This document shows, in pieces, positions 52,999-61,969 of a stretch of DNA of 64,000 nt. Origin of the DNA: Foliimonas ilicis. Lineage in GTDB: Bacteria > Pseudomonadota > Alphaproteobacteria > Rhizobiales > Rhizobiaceae. A program made the position numbers and the translations under genes. The notes beneath the pieces were generated by a model, which did not search any database, was not told the DNA's origin, and saw only the letters and a program-made list of their open reading frames with translations. The stretch spans positions 186,001 through 250,000 of the forward strand of contig NZ_JBDUUH010000001.1 of the NCBI RefSeq assembly GCF_039939195.1, read 5' to 3'. Position 1 is the stretch's first letter; every line of letters starts with the position of its first letter.

Positions 52999-54521
52999 GG
53001 CGCTTCTCCAGCGTTCTGCTTACAACACTCTTCAGCATCGTCCTTCTCTCTCCTGCCTTTGCAGAAGAGTCCGCCTTCCCCGCAATTCGCGACGATCTCA
53101 CCGTCAAGGACCGCGCTCGCGTCGAAGCGATAACAAAGCCTGCGACCGACTTTTCCAAACCAGAGCAATTCGAACTCATGCAGGGCGGTGCCGGAACGTC
53201 GCGCAAGCGCGTCAACCAGGATGCCTTCTCGCAATCTTCCGCCAACATCACCTTCGAGGAAGAAGGCGAATTCAAGCTCGGCAACGGTCTGTTTCGCAAA
53301 CTATGGGTGTCGTCGCCCTCTTCCACACAGGCATCGGACGGCCTTGGTCCACTCTTCAATGCGCGCGCCTGCCAGAGCTGTCATCTGAAGGACGGGCGGG
53401 GGCATCCGCCGGAAGGCAGCGCGGACGCGACCTCGATGTTCCTGCGGCTTGCGCGGCAGGCCGAAAATGCCGAGGAACAGGCTGCACTAGACGCGCGCAA
53501 GCTGCTCAACTTTCCAGACCCGGTCTATGGCAAGCAATTGCAGGATCTGGCTGTGCCTGGCATGCCTGCCGAAGGCAAAATGGCGATTTCCTATGAGGAA
53601 ATTCCCGTAACCTTGGCAGACGGCACGAAGGTTTCGCTTCGCAAACCAACCTATTCCATCGAAAATCTTTCTGACGGCCCGCTGCATGCGACAACGACGC
53701 TTTCGCCGCGCGTAACGCCTCAGATGATCGGGCTTGGTCTGATCGAGCAAATCCATCCGGCCGACATTCTCGCCAATGCTGACCCGGACGACCGCAACGA
53801 AGACGGCATTTCCGGCAAGGCCTCCATCGTGCGCGATCCGGTCAGCGGAGAGCAGGTTATCGGGCGCTTCGGCTGGAAAGCCTCGGTCGCTTCGATCCGC
53901 CAGCAGACGGCGGAAGCGTTTGCCGGTGACATCGGCATTTCAACGCCGGAGGTTCCCCATCATTGGGGCGATTGCACCAAGGCGCAGACGCGCTGCCTGT
54001 CCATGCCGAACGGCGTGCAGGAGAGGCTCGGCGATACGGAAGCGCCCGACCCGATCCTTAATCTCGTCACCTTCTATTCGCAGCATCTGGCCGTTCCCGC
54101 GCGCCGGGACATCGAAAACCGGGATATTCTGGATGGAAAGCGCGTGTTTTACCAAAGCGGCTGCGCGTCCTGCCACACACCGAAATTCGTCACCCGCCGC
54201 GACACACCCAACAAGGCCCATTCATTTCAGCTCATCTGGCCGTATTCGGACTTTCTGCTGCACGATATGGGTGAAGGGCTGGCAGATGGCCAGCAGGTGG
54301 GCGATGCCAGCGGAAGCGAGTGGCGCACGCCGCCATTGTGGGGTATCGGTCTGACTGAACGCGTGAACGGCCATACGTTCTTTCTGCATGATGGCCGGGC
54401 GCGCAATCTGGTCGAAGCCATTTTGTGGCATGGCGGCGAAGCCCAGGCAGCGCGAGATAAATTTGCGGGCCTCGACAGCCAAGACCGCAAGACGTTGGTC
54501 AAATTTCTGGAGTCGCTGTGA
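52995..54521 (+). CDS. Di-haem cytochrome c-type oxidoreductase (DUF1111)
   Basis: The frame is open from 52686, but that N terminus is translation of the palindromic repeat. From TTG 52995, 508 residues begin RRFSSVLLTTLFSIVLLSPAFA, a clean signal peptide. The two CxxCH haem sites are ACQSCHLKDGRG (near residue 130) and GCASCHTPKF (near residue 390). It matches the di-haem thiol-oxidoreductase/DUF1111 family, always associated with imelysins. A periplasmic redox role in iron handling is inferred. It overlaps the second imelysin start (GTGA) and is preceded by a purine-rich ribosome-binding site inside the repeat. Confidence 0.86.
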   Translation: MRRFSSVLLTTLFSIVLLSPAFAEESAFPAIRDDLTVKDRARVEAITKPATDFSKPEQFELMQGGAGTSRKRVNQDAFSQSSANITFEEEGEFKLGNGLFRKLWVSSPSSTQASDGLGPLFNARACQSCHLKDGRGHPPEGSADATSMFLRLARQAENAEEQAALDARKLLNFPDPVYGKQLQDLAVPGMPAEGKMAISYEEIPVTLADGTKVSLRKPTYSIENLSDGPLHATTTLSPRVTPQMIGLGLIEQIHPADILANADPDDRNEDGISGKASIVRDPVSGEQVIGRFGWKASVASIRQQTAEAFAGDIGISTPEVPHHWGDCTKAQTRCLSMPNGVQERLGDTEAPDPILNLVTFYSQHLAVPARRDIENRDILDGKRVFYQSGCASCHTPKFVTRRDTPNKAHSFQLIWPYSDFLLHDMGEGLADGQQVGDASGSEWRTPPLWGIGLTERVNGHTFFLHDGRARNLVEAILWHGGEAQAARDKFAGLDSQDRKTLVKFLESL

Positions 54522-55594
54522 CGATCCGAAAAATCCTTTTATCGCTGGCAGTATCAGCACTTCTTGCGAATACGGCAGTCGCCGATGAACAGCCGGCCAA
54601 GGTCATCGAACAGGCCATCAACAGCTTCATCCGCCCTTCCTATGCCGAGCTTCACGACAAGGCGAGCGGGCTGACTGGCCGGATGAACGAGCTTTGCGCG
54701 GCCCCTTCCTCCGAGCGGCTGGACGCGGCGCGTCAGGGTTTTGCGGAAGCCGCTGGCGCCTTTTCGCGTGTGGAAATCATTCGTTTCGGACCGATCACCG
54801 AAAACAACCGTATGGAACGACTGCTGTTCTGGCCGGATCGAAAGGGAACAGGCCTCAAGCAGGTGCAGAAGATTCTTTCCGAACAGGATGAAACGGCCGC
54901 CAATGTCGACGATCTTTTCAACAAGAGCGTCGCGTCTCAGGGCTTCGGGGCGCTGGAATACGTTCTTTTCGGCACGGATTCCGATGGTCTTTCCAACAAG
55001 GACGATGCATTTCGCTGCACTTATGGCGCAGCAATCGCCGGAAATATCGAGCGCATAAGCGGTGATGTGAGTGCTGGATGGAACCGCAGGGATGGTTTCG
55101 CAACGCAGTGGTCCAAGCCCGGCCCCGACAATGCAATCTACCGCGACGACCGCGAAGCGATCACCGAGTTGCTCGAAGTGTTCGTCAACGGGCTTGAACT
55201 GGTGCGCGACGTTCGCGTCGGCGGGTTTCTGGGCAGCGAGGCTGCCGCAGACAAGCCGAAGCAGGCGCTCTATTGGCGCTCCCGTCAGACGACCGCTTCA
55301 TTCGCGAACAACATCACCGGCATGAAAGCGCTGTTCGACCGATCCGGCTTCGGCAGCCTTGTGAGCCCGGATTCGCAATGGCTCGTGCAGTCGATCCGCT
55401 TCGAATTCAACAATGCGATCCAGACCGCGCGTAGCGTAACCGGCCCGATCGAGGACATATTGAAAGACGAGCAGACACGTTCGAAGCTCGCCTATTTCCA
55501 GATCGTCACATCCAGTCTTTCGGAATTGTTCGGAACGCGCATTGCCGGTGAACTCGGCCTGACGGCTGGCTTTTCCTCGCTCGACGGCGATTGA
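54518..55594 (+). CDS. Second imelysin-family periplasmic protein
   Basis: A 358-residue secreted protein (GTG start, signal peptide to about residue 22, LANTAVA). Family features are FAEAAGAFSRVEIIRFGPIT, SQGFGALEYVLFGTDSD and a C-terminal KLAYFQIVTSSLSELFGTRI. In the first imelysin the metal motif is GxHxxE; here the corresponding segment reads GFGALEYVLFG, so the histidine is absent and metal binding by this copy is doubtful. It overlaps the di-haem gene by four bases and precedes the DUF1513 gene by one base. Confidence 0.85.
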   Translation: MTIRKILLSLAVSALLANTAVADEQPAKVIEQAINSFIRPSYAELHDKASGLTGRMNELCAAPSSERLDAARQGFAEAAGAFSRVEIIRFGPITENNRMERLLFWPDRKGTGLKQVQKILSEQDETAANVDDLFNKSVASQGFGALEYVLFGTDSDGLSNKDDAFRCTYGAAIAGNIERISGDVSAGWNRRDGFATQWSKPGPDNAIYRDDREAITELLEVFVNGLELVRDVRVGGFLGSEAAADKPKQALYWRSRQTTASFANNITGMKALFDRSGFGSLVSPDSQWLVQSIRFEFNNAIQTARSVTGPIEDILKDEQTRSKLAYFQIVTSSLSELFGTRIAGELGLTAGFSSLDGD

Positions 55595-55595
55595 C

Positions 55596-56696
55596 ATGAA
55601 AACGCCCCTGCTCGATCGCCGCGATTTCCTGAAGGCTGCGGGGGCGAGCTTTATTCTGGGGCTTTCGCCTGCCGCGCGCGCCGCGACCTTGAAGGCCGAT
55701 GCAGTGTTCGCGACCGCTTTCCAGAAGCGCGACGGCAGTTACGGTGCTGGAATTCTCAGCGAAGAAGGCAGGCTTCTGCACCATGTAGCCCTGCCGGATC
55801 GCGGCCACGACATTACTTTCGATCCAATTTCGCGCAAATCGGTGATTTTTGCCCGCCAGCCGGGCACATTCGCAATCGTGTTCGATCACAACGGCACCAG
55901 CGAGCCGATTACCATCGCCAGCATTCCCGGCCGCCATTTCTTCGGACATGGCGTTTTTTCGCCGGACGGCGCGCTTCTTTATGCGACCGAGAACGATTTC
56001 GACAATGCGGCGGGCATGGTTGGCATCTACGACGCCCGCAACAATTTCGTGCGGCTCGGCGAGTTTCCAACGCATGGCGTAGGGCCGCATGAATTGCTGC
56101 TTTTGCCGGATGGCAAGACGCTGGTGATCGCCAATGGCGGCATTGAAACGCATCCCGATTTCGGCCGCGCCAAGCTCAATCTGCCGACGATGAAACCGTC
56201 GCTGGTGTTCGTGGATCGCGTATCGGGCGATCTACTTGAAAAGCATGAATTGCCTGCCAAACTGCATCAGCTTTCCATCCGGCATATGGCAATCGACGAC
56301 AGAAATACGGTCTGGTTCGGGTGCCAGCATGAAGGCCCTATGACGGAAACCCCGTCGCTTGTCGGGCGCGCATCGCGTGGCAAGGAACTTTCGCTTCTCG
56401 ATATGCCGGAAAAAGTGCTGACCGGCTTTCGCAATTATATCGGCTCGGTCGCATCCAATACGGAAGCGGGTACGGTCGCCGTCTCGTCGCCTCAGGGCAA
56501 TTGCTTTGCGGTGATCGACGCTGCCAGCGGACGCATTGTTTCCGATGCCTCACTGGTCGAAGTGTGCGGGCTGGCGCCCGACCAATCCGGGTTCCTCGCA
56601 ACGACAGGTGCGGGTGAAATCATTGCGCCGGAACGCGCTTCCGTAAAAGCGCCCGACTATGTCTGGGACAATCATCTCTTGAGGATTGATGCTTAG
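55596..56696 (+). CDS. DUF1513 secreted beta-propeller-like protein (Tat signal)
   Basis: A 366-residue protein with a twin-arginine signal (DRRDFLKAAGASFILGL, then APAARAA-like cleavage) for folded export. The mature domain has repeated beta-strand segments (GHGVFSPDGALLYATENDFD; LLLPDGKTLVIANGGIETHP) of propeller type. DUF1513 proteins cluster with imelysins and the di-haem oxidoreductase in many proteobacteria; the catalytic role is unknown. Tat export suggests a cofactor bound in the cytoplasm before export. It starts one base after the second imelysin. Confidence 0.84.
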   Translation: MKTPLLDRRDFLKAAGASFILGLSPAARAATLKADAVFATAFQKRDGSYGAGILSEEGRLLHHVALPDRGHDITFDPISRKSVIFARQPGTFAIVFDHNGTSEPITIASIPGRHFFGHGVFSPDGALLYATENDFDNAAGMVGIYDARNNFVRLGEFPTHGVGPHELLLLPDGKTLVIANGGIETHPDFGRAKLNLPTMKPSLVFVDRVSGDLLEKHELPAKLHQLSIRHMAIDDRNTVWFGCQHEGPMTETPSLVGRASRGKELSLLDMPEKVLTGFRNYIGSVASNTEAGTVAVSSPQGNCFAVIDAASGRIVSDASLVEVCGLAPDQSGFLATTGAGEIIAPERASVKAPDYVWDNHLLRIDA

Positions 56697-56757
56697 TCAT
56701 AACGGCAGTGCAAATATTCGCATTGCCGCGGACAAAAAATCCCGCTATCTGCGCGTC

Positions 56758-57429
56758 ATGGTCGATCTGCCGCAAAGTCTCCTGACTGGTTATCGCAATT
56801 TCATGAGCGGTCGTTTTTCCGCCGAAACCAGCCGGTATAAAAATCTCGCCGAAAAAGGGCAAACGCCCGAAACGATGGTGATCGCCTGTTGCGATTCGCG
56901 ATCGGCACCCGAAACGATCTTCGATTCCGGGCCGGGTGAGCTTTTCGTTGTGCGAAATGTCGCCAATCTCGTTCCGCCCTATGCGCCTGACGATCAGTAT
57001 CACTCGACATCGGCAGCGCTTGAATTTGCAGTGCAGACGCTGAAGGTGAAGAACATCGTCGTGATGGGTCACGGTCGTTGCGGCGGCATACGCGCAGCGC
57101 TTGATCCTAATTCAGAGCCGCTTTCGCCGGGCGATTTCATCGGTAAATGGATGAGCCTTGTCGCGCCGGTCGCAAAAAGCGTGTCCGAAAATACCCTTAT
57201 GACCGCATCCGAGCGCCAGACTGCGCTCGAGCGGATTTCGATACGTTATTCGCTCAGCAATCTGCGCACTTTTCCTTGCGTGAAGATACTCGAACAGAAG
57301 GGCCGTCTGTCGCTGCATGGATGCTGGTTCGATATTTCGACCGGCGAATTATGGGTGATGAATTCGCAGACAGGCGACTTCGTGCGCCCGTCTCCCGAAC
57401 ATGACGAGCCAGCCTCAGATAACGGCTGA
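56758..57429 (+). CDS. Beta-class carbonic anhydrase
   Basis: A 223-residue enzyme from ATG 56758 (MVDLPQSLLTGYRNFMSGRF), chosen because the upstream extension overlaps the DUF1513 gene and lacks homology. Zinc ligands are Cys44, His105 and Cys108 (ACCDSRSA and MGHGRCGG), with the Asp46-Arg48 dyad that controls activity. It interconverts CO2 and bicarbonate. The Brucella group has two such enzymes. It is convergent with the tpiA-like gene, and the two coding ends overlap by 15 bases. Confidence 0.95.
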   Translation: MVDLPQSLLTGYRNFMSGRFSAETSRYKNLAEKGQTPETMVIACCDSRSAPETIFDSGPGELFVVRNVANLVPPYAPDDQYHSTSAALEFAVQTLKVKNIVVMGHGRCGGIRAALDPNSEPLSPGDFIGKWMSLVAPVAKSVSENTLMTASERQTALERISIRYSLSNLRTFPCVKILEQKGRLSLHGCWFDISTGELWVMNSQTGDFVRPSPEHDEPASDNG

Positions 57430-58176
57430 TACGCGCTTCAAAATATCGATATAGCCTTCCGCCTGCCAGGCGGAACGCCCGATGAAAAGCCCGTCTATAT
57501 GCGGCTGCGCGATCAGTTCCGCAGCATTGCCCGGATTGACGCTGCCGCCATAAAGCACGGGCGGCGCGGCATGCAGGATTTCGTCAGCAACCTCCTTGAT
57601 GAGCGCCTGCTGACGGTCGGCATAATCGGCGCTTGCCGGAATGCCGTTTTCGCCGATTGCCCAGACCGGCTCGTAGGCGAACAGTATCGGCGCTGCCAGC
57701 ATGTCGTCGCCGAGGAATTTCAGCGCGCCCTTTACCTGCTCGCTCAATATCTGGACTGCATGCCCACCCTCGCGCTCGGCAAGCGTTTCGCCGACGCAGA
57801 TCAGCGGCACGAAACCGTGTTTTACCGCTGCGGCCGTCTTGAGGCCGACCGTGTTGTTCGTTTCCCCGAAATGTTCGCGTCTTTCGCTGTGGCCAAGCTC
57901 GATCAGATCGAGGCCGCAATCTCTGAGCATCAAGGGCGAGATTTCGCCCGTCCACGCACCCTCATCGGCCCAATGCATGTTCTGCGCACCGACCTTTGCG
58001 CGCGTTCCGCCGAGTGCCGCCTTCACCTGGCGCGCGGACGTAAATGAGGGAATGACGAAAGGCTGAATGCGCTCGTCCAGCGAGGGCAGGAAACTTTTCA
58101 ACGCATCGGCAAAGGCGAGGCCCTCGCCCAGCGTCTTGTTCATCTTCCAGCTCGTTCCGACCCATACCGAAGCCAT
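57415..58176 (-). CDS. Triose-phosphate-isomerase-fold enzyme, EryH-like variant
   Basis: A 253-residue TIM from ATG 58176. The acid/base residues are present (His96 in ELGHSERREHFGE, Glu169 in AYEPVW), but two substrate-contact features are changed. The catalytic loop is TSWKMNK, so Ser9 replaces the usual Asn of NWKMN, and loop 6 is PVWAIGENGIP instead of the usual AIGTGK. Both fit the second TIM of the Brucella/Rhizobium erythritol pathway (EryH/TpiB, L-erythrulose-1-phosphate isomerase) rather than classic TpiA. The nearby EryB- and EryC-like genes support this, but activity on glyceraldehyde 3-phosphate cannot be excluded. Confidence 0.85.
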   Translation of the reverse strand: MASVWVGTSWKMNKTLGEGLAFADALKSFLPSLDERIQPFVIPSFTSARQVKAALGGTRAKVGAQNMHWADEGAWTGEISPLMLRDCGLDLIELGHSERREHFGETNNTVGLKTAAAVKHGFVPLICVGETLAEREGGHAVQILSEQVKGALKFLGDDMLAAPILFAYEPVWAIGENGIPASADYADRQQALIKEVADEILHAAPPVLYGGSVNPGNAAELIAQPHIDGLFIGRSAWQAEGYIDILKRVSAVI

Positions 58177-58419
58177 GGCATTCCTCCTCGATTTTCTGCA
58201 CGGCATTCGAAAGGATGCCACCTGGCCAAAGGCCTGTTTTGCCGACATATTTCAACATAATTTTTGTATGGTTTTGAGGCTAAAATCGCCCAAAGCGACC
58301 AAAACCCACATGGAAAAGTCATCTTGCCGTCGATAGAGGACGCTATCGCATATTGCAGGCCCGCCCTATCTTCCTTTAGGTGAGGGTCGAAAATCTGGAT
58401 TGAACGGAAGGAATTTAAT

Positions 58420-59484
58420 ATGGCGCGTATCACCCTGAGGCAGTTGCTCGATCATGCCGCCGAGCATGGTTACGGCGTTCCGGCGTTCAACATCAACAAT
58501 ATGGAACAGGGTCTGGCGATCATGGTCGCCGCCGAAGCAACGCGTTCTCCGGTGATCCTTCAGGCAAGCCGCGGCGCGCGCGCCTATGCAAATGATGTCG
58601 TTCTGGCCAAGCTGATCGACGCGCTGGTCGAAATTCATCCAGACATTCCAGTCTGCATGCATCTCGACCACGGCAACAATGAAGCCACCTGCATGACCGC
58701 CATCCAGAACGGGTTCACCTCCGTCATGATGGACGGCTCGCTGATGGAAGACGGCAAGTCGCCTGCCGATTACGCATACAATGCAGGCATCACGCGCCGC
58801 GTGGTCGACATGGCCCATTGGGGCGGCGTCTCGGTCGAAGGCGAAATCGGCGTTCTGGGTTCGCTGGAAACCGGCGGCGGCGAGCAGGAAGACGGGCACG
58901 GCCTCGAAGGCGAAGTCAGCCACGACCAGCTTCTAACCGACCCTGAGCAGGCGGCACAGTTCGTGCGCGACACCAAGGTCGATGCGCTGGCAGTTGCAAT
59001 GGGCACCAGCCACGGCGCTTACAAATTCAGCCGCAAGCCGGATGGCGACGTGCTTGCCATGAACGTCATCGAGGAAATCCACCGCCGCCTGCCGGATACG
59101 CATCTGGTGATGCACGGTTCGTCTTCCGTGCCGGAAGATTTGCAGGAGATCATCAACAAATATGGCGGCCAGATGAAGCCGACCTGGGGCGTTCCGGTCG
59201 AGGAAATCCAGCGCGGCATCAAGCATGGCGTTCGCAAAATCAACATCGACACCGACAACCGCATGGCGCTGACCGGCGCTATTCGCAAAGTGTTTGCGGA
59301 AAACCCATCCGAGTTCGATCCGCGCAAATATCTGAAGCCTGCGATGGAAGCGATGACCAAGCTCTGCAAGGACCGCTTCGAGCAGTTCGGCACGGCTGGC
59401 CATGCCGACAAGATTAAGCCGATTGCCGTTTCGGACATGGCAAAGCGCTACCGCGATGGCAGCCTCGATCCCAAGGTAAGCTGA
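58420..59484 (+). CDS. fbaA: Class II fructose-bisphosphate aldolase
   Basis: A 354-residue zinc aldolase. The zinc and catalytic segments are VCMHLDHGNN, GEIGVLGSLETGGGEQEDGH and AMGTSHGAYKF, with LVMHGSSSVPEDL and the KINIDTDNRMALTGAIRK segment for the phosphate. It cleaves fructose 1,6-bisphosphate or runs in reverse for gluconeogenesis. In Brucella an fba gene lies close to the erythritol locus, as here with the EryH-like gene divergent. It is convergent with the EryC-like gene, three bases from its stop. Confidence 0.95.
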   Translation: MARITLRQLLDHAAEHGYGVPAFNINNMEQGLAIMVAAEATRSPVILQASRGARAYANDVVLAKLIDALVEIHPDIPVCMHLDHGNNEATCMTAIQNGFTSVMMDGSLMEDGKSPADYAYNAGITRRVVDMAHWGGVSVEGEIGVLGSLETGGGEQEDGHGLEGEVSHDQLLTDPEQAAQFVRDTKVDALAVAMGTSHGAYKFSRKPDGDVLAMNVIEEIHRRLPDTHLVMHGSSSVPEDLQEIINKYGGQMKPTWGVPVEEIQRGIKHGVRKINIDTDNRMALTGAIRKVFAENPSEFDPRKYLKPAMEAMTKLCKDRFEQFGTAGHADKIKPIAVSDMAKRYRDGSLDPKVS

Positions 59485-59487
59485 TCG

Positions 59488-60426
59488 CTATTTAAACGAA
59501 GAAAGATGCGCCCTGCCTGTCTCGAGGTGGGGCACCCAATAATCCACCGATTCACGGATCATCTCGACCACCAGATGATCCGTCGGTTCGCGCTCCCGGA
59601 ACGACAATTCGAGACATATCTCATTGTCGGTTCCGCCACCGCGTTTCACAGCATCCAGAAGCTTTTCCGGCGTGATGCGACCGTCCTTGTTGTAGGCGGC
59701 AGTGAATGGCCAGTGCCCGCCCTTGTTCATCGACGATTGCTTGATGTGGATGATCGGCGACTGTTTGGGAAATGCCGCCGCCCACGCATAAGGATCAATG
59801 TCGGCGGGATCCGGCGATGTGACGTCTCCATGATCGATATCGACCATCATCTTCAATGGGATATCGAGCGGTGCCCTGTCGATGCGCGCCTGAAGAACGC
59901 GGCATGCTTCAATCGTGTGGCCGAATTCGCGACCGACCGACATTGGCTCCCAGAACAGGTAGGAAAGCCCCGCCGCCTTGCCATGCTCGGCAACTTCAGC
60001 CCAGCAATCCAGCGCAACATCCAGAAGCGCTTCGCGGCGCACTGGGTCGTCGTAATCGCGCTGCGTGAAAATCGCGAATTGCGTGCCCATTCCGGGCGCG
60101 CCGAGTTCGGCTGAAATGTCGGCAAAGGTTTTAAACCAATCGACATAATATCGGCGTACATCGCGGTCGGGATGGCCGAAATGATTGAGCCTTCCATAAG
60201 GCCCGGTCATGCCGGATGTGACGCGGACGCCGGTGCGGGCGAGCGCCTTATCGAACTGACGTATGAATTTCGTAATCGTCGCTGCCGGCCAGCCCGGATT
60301 GATGAATTCATGCGTGAGCTGGATATCGCGAATGCCGATGCGGCCGGCTATCGTGTCGATCAGATCGTCTGGGTCAGCGAAGCGATTGACCAGCGGATTG
60401 GTGTTCAGGGAAAGCGTGAAGCCCAT
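59488..60426 (-). CDS. EryC-like sugar-phosphate isomerase/epimerase
   Basis: A 312-residue TIM-barrel protein of the sugar phosphate isomerase/epimerase (AP-endonuclease 2) family, from ATG 60426 one base after the dehydrogenase stop. Likely metal ligands are Glu in LFWEPMSVGRE, Asp/His in MMVDIDHGDV, His in IIHIKQSS and Glu in ICLELSF. It resembles EryC of the erythritol pathway, which rearranges tetrulose phosphate. In this operon it would act on the ketose phosphate made by the GlpD-like enzyme. The exact substrate is inferred. Confidence 0.84.
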   Translation of the reverse strand: MGFTLSLNTNPLVNRFADPDDLIDTIAGRIGIRDIQLTHEFINPGWPAATITKFIRQFDKALARTGVRVTSGMTGPYGRLNHFGHPDRDVRRYYVDWFKTFADISAELGAPGMGTQFAIFTQRDYDDPVRREALLDVALDCWAEVAEHGKAAGLSYLFWEPMSVGREFGHTIEACRVLQARIDRAPLDIPLKMMVDIDHGDVTSPDPADIDPYAWAAAFPKQSPIIHIKQSSMNKGGHWPFTAAYNKDGRITPEKLLDAVKRGGGTDNEICLELSFREREPTDHLVVEMIRESVDYWVPHLETGRAHLSSFK

Positions 60427-60427
60427 C

Positions 60428-61948
60428 TTACAGCCCGACCGCCGCATGGCCGGTTTCGAACCACGCCTCGAAAGCTGCCCGTTCAGATTGCGTCAGATGC
60501 AGACCATGCTTGGTGCGCCGGTCGAGAATATCTTCGGCGGTTACGGCCCATTCCTCCTCGGCCAAAAACTCGGCCTCCTTCTGGTAGAAATCACCGCCGA
60601 AATGCATGCCGAGATCGGACAGGGAATTCGCCTTGTGAAGCAGTCCATGCGCACGCGTTCCGTAAAGACGCGCATAGTGAAGCGCCAGACTGTGCGGCAA
60701 CCAGCCATAGGATTTCTTCAGCGAGGCGAGAAAAGCGTCAAAATCCGCGTTCTGAATATCGCCGCCGGGAAGATACGATTTCGCAGTCCATGCGCCTTTC
60801 ATATGCGGGAAGAACCGGCTGACCTTTTCCAGCGCATGTTCGGAAAGCTTGCGGAATGTCGTGATCTTGCCGCCGAATACGGAAAGCAGCGGGGCCTGCC
60901 CCTCGTCATTGTCCAGCTCGAAAATATAGTCGCGGGTGACCGCGCTCGGATTGTCGGCATTGTCGTCATAGAGCGGACGAACGCCAGAAAAACTATGGAT
61001 GACGTCCGCGCGTGTCAGGCCGTTTTTGAAATAGCGGTTCACGACGCGCAGCAGATAATCGATCTCGTTTTCGTCGGCGCGTACGTCTTCCGGCCTGCCC
61101 TCATAGGGAATGTCAGTCGTGCCGATAAGCGCCAGATCGCCCTCATAGGGATTGATGAAAATGACGCGCTTGTCGTCGTTCTGGACAAGATAGGCCTGCT
61201 TTCCTTCCCAGAATTTGCGCACGACGATATGGCTGCCCTTGACCAGCCGGACATTGCGGCGTGAGTTCTGCCCGGCAACGCGGCCGATGACATCGTTCAC
61301 CCAAGGCCCCGCCGCATTGACCAGCAGGCGCGCGCGGGTCGTCTTTGTAAGACCGGTCAGCGTGTTGCGGATTTCGATCGACCAGAGGCCGTTTTCCCGT
61401 CTTGCGGAAACGCATTGCGTGCGGGTCAGAATGCGCGCGCCACGCTCTTGCGCGTCGAGCGCATTCAAAACGACGAGCCGCGCATCATCGACCCAGCAGT
61501 CGGAATATTCGAAACCCTTTTTGAACTCATCCTTGATCGGCGCACCTTCCGGCGCGCTGCGCAGATCAAGCGTGCGCGTGCCGGGCAGGCGTTTCCTGCC
61601 GCCCAGATTGTCGTAGAGAAACAGGCCTAGGCGGACCAGCCACGCCGGGCGATCATTCGGGCTGTGCGGCAGCACGAAGCGCATGGGCCAGATGATGTGA
61701 GGTGCTGCCTCCAGCAGGACTTCGCGCTCGATCAGCGCCTCGCGCACCAGCCGGAATTCGTAATATTCAAGATAGCGAAGACCGCCATGGACAAGCTTGC
61801 CGGAGCGCGAACTGGTGCCCTGCGCGAGATCGTCTTTCTCGCAGAGCATAACCGAAAGACCGCGGCCCGCAGCATCGCGCGCAATGCCTGCGCCATTCAC
61901 ACCGCCACCAATGATGAAGAGGTCGACTGTGTCGCTCTGGTCGATCAT
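60428..61948 (-). CDS. FAD-dependent polyol-phosphate dehydrogenase (EryB/GlpD-like)
   Basis: A 506-residue member of the glycerol-3-phosphate dehydrogenase family. The FAD dinucleotide motif DLFIIGGGVNGAGIARDAAG is at the N terminus, then the GlpD signature GTSSRSGKLVHGGLRYLEYYE and the C-terminal SVFGGKITTFRKLSEHAL. Both GlpD and EryB (erythritol-phosphate dehydrogenase) share these motifs. The operon context with an EryC-like isomerase favours a polyol phosphate, but glycerol 3-phosphate cannot be excluded. It probably passes electrons to quinone at the inner membrane. It overlaps nothing and is 21 bases after the aldolase stop. Confidence 0.88.
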   Translation of the reverse strand: MIDQSDTVDLFIIGGGVNGAGIARDAAGRGLSVMLCEKDDLAQGTSSRSGKLVHGGLRYLEYYEFRLVREALIEREVLLEAAPHIIWPMRFVLPHSPNDRPAWLVRLGLFLYDNLGGRKRLPGTRTLDLRSAPEGAPIKDEFKKGFEYSDCWVDDARLVVLNALDAQERGARILTRTQCVSARRENGLWSIEIRNTLTGLTKTTRARLLVNAAGPWVNDVIGRVAGQNSRRNVRLVKGSHIVVRKFWEGKQAYLVQNDDKRVIFINPYEGDLALIGTTDIPYEGRPEDVRADENEIDYLLRVVNRYFKNGLTRADVIHSFSGVRPLYDDNADNPSAVTRDYIFELDNDEGQAPLLSVFGGKITTFRKLSEHALEKVSRFFPHMKGAWTAKSYLPGGDIQNADFDAFLASLKKSYGWLPHSLALHYARLYGTRAHGLLHKANSLSDLGMHFGGDFYQKEAEFLAEEEWAVTAEDILDRRTKHGLHLTQSERAAFEAWFETGHAAVGL

Positions 61949-61969
61949 TTCGATACTCCGTGCGAGCGC

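Noticed and set aside
58177..58419. Operator between the EryH-like and fba genes
   Set aside because: A short GGTTTTG/CAAAACC symmetry is present at about 58272-58307, but it is weak and no regulator can be named.
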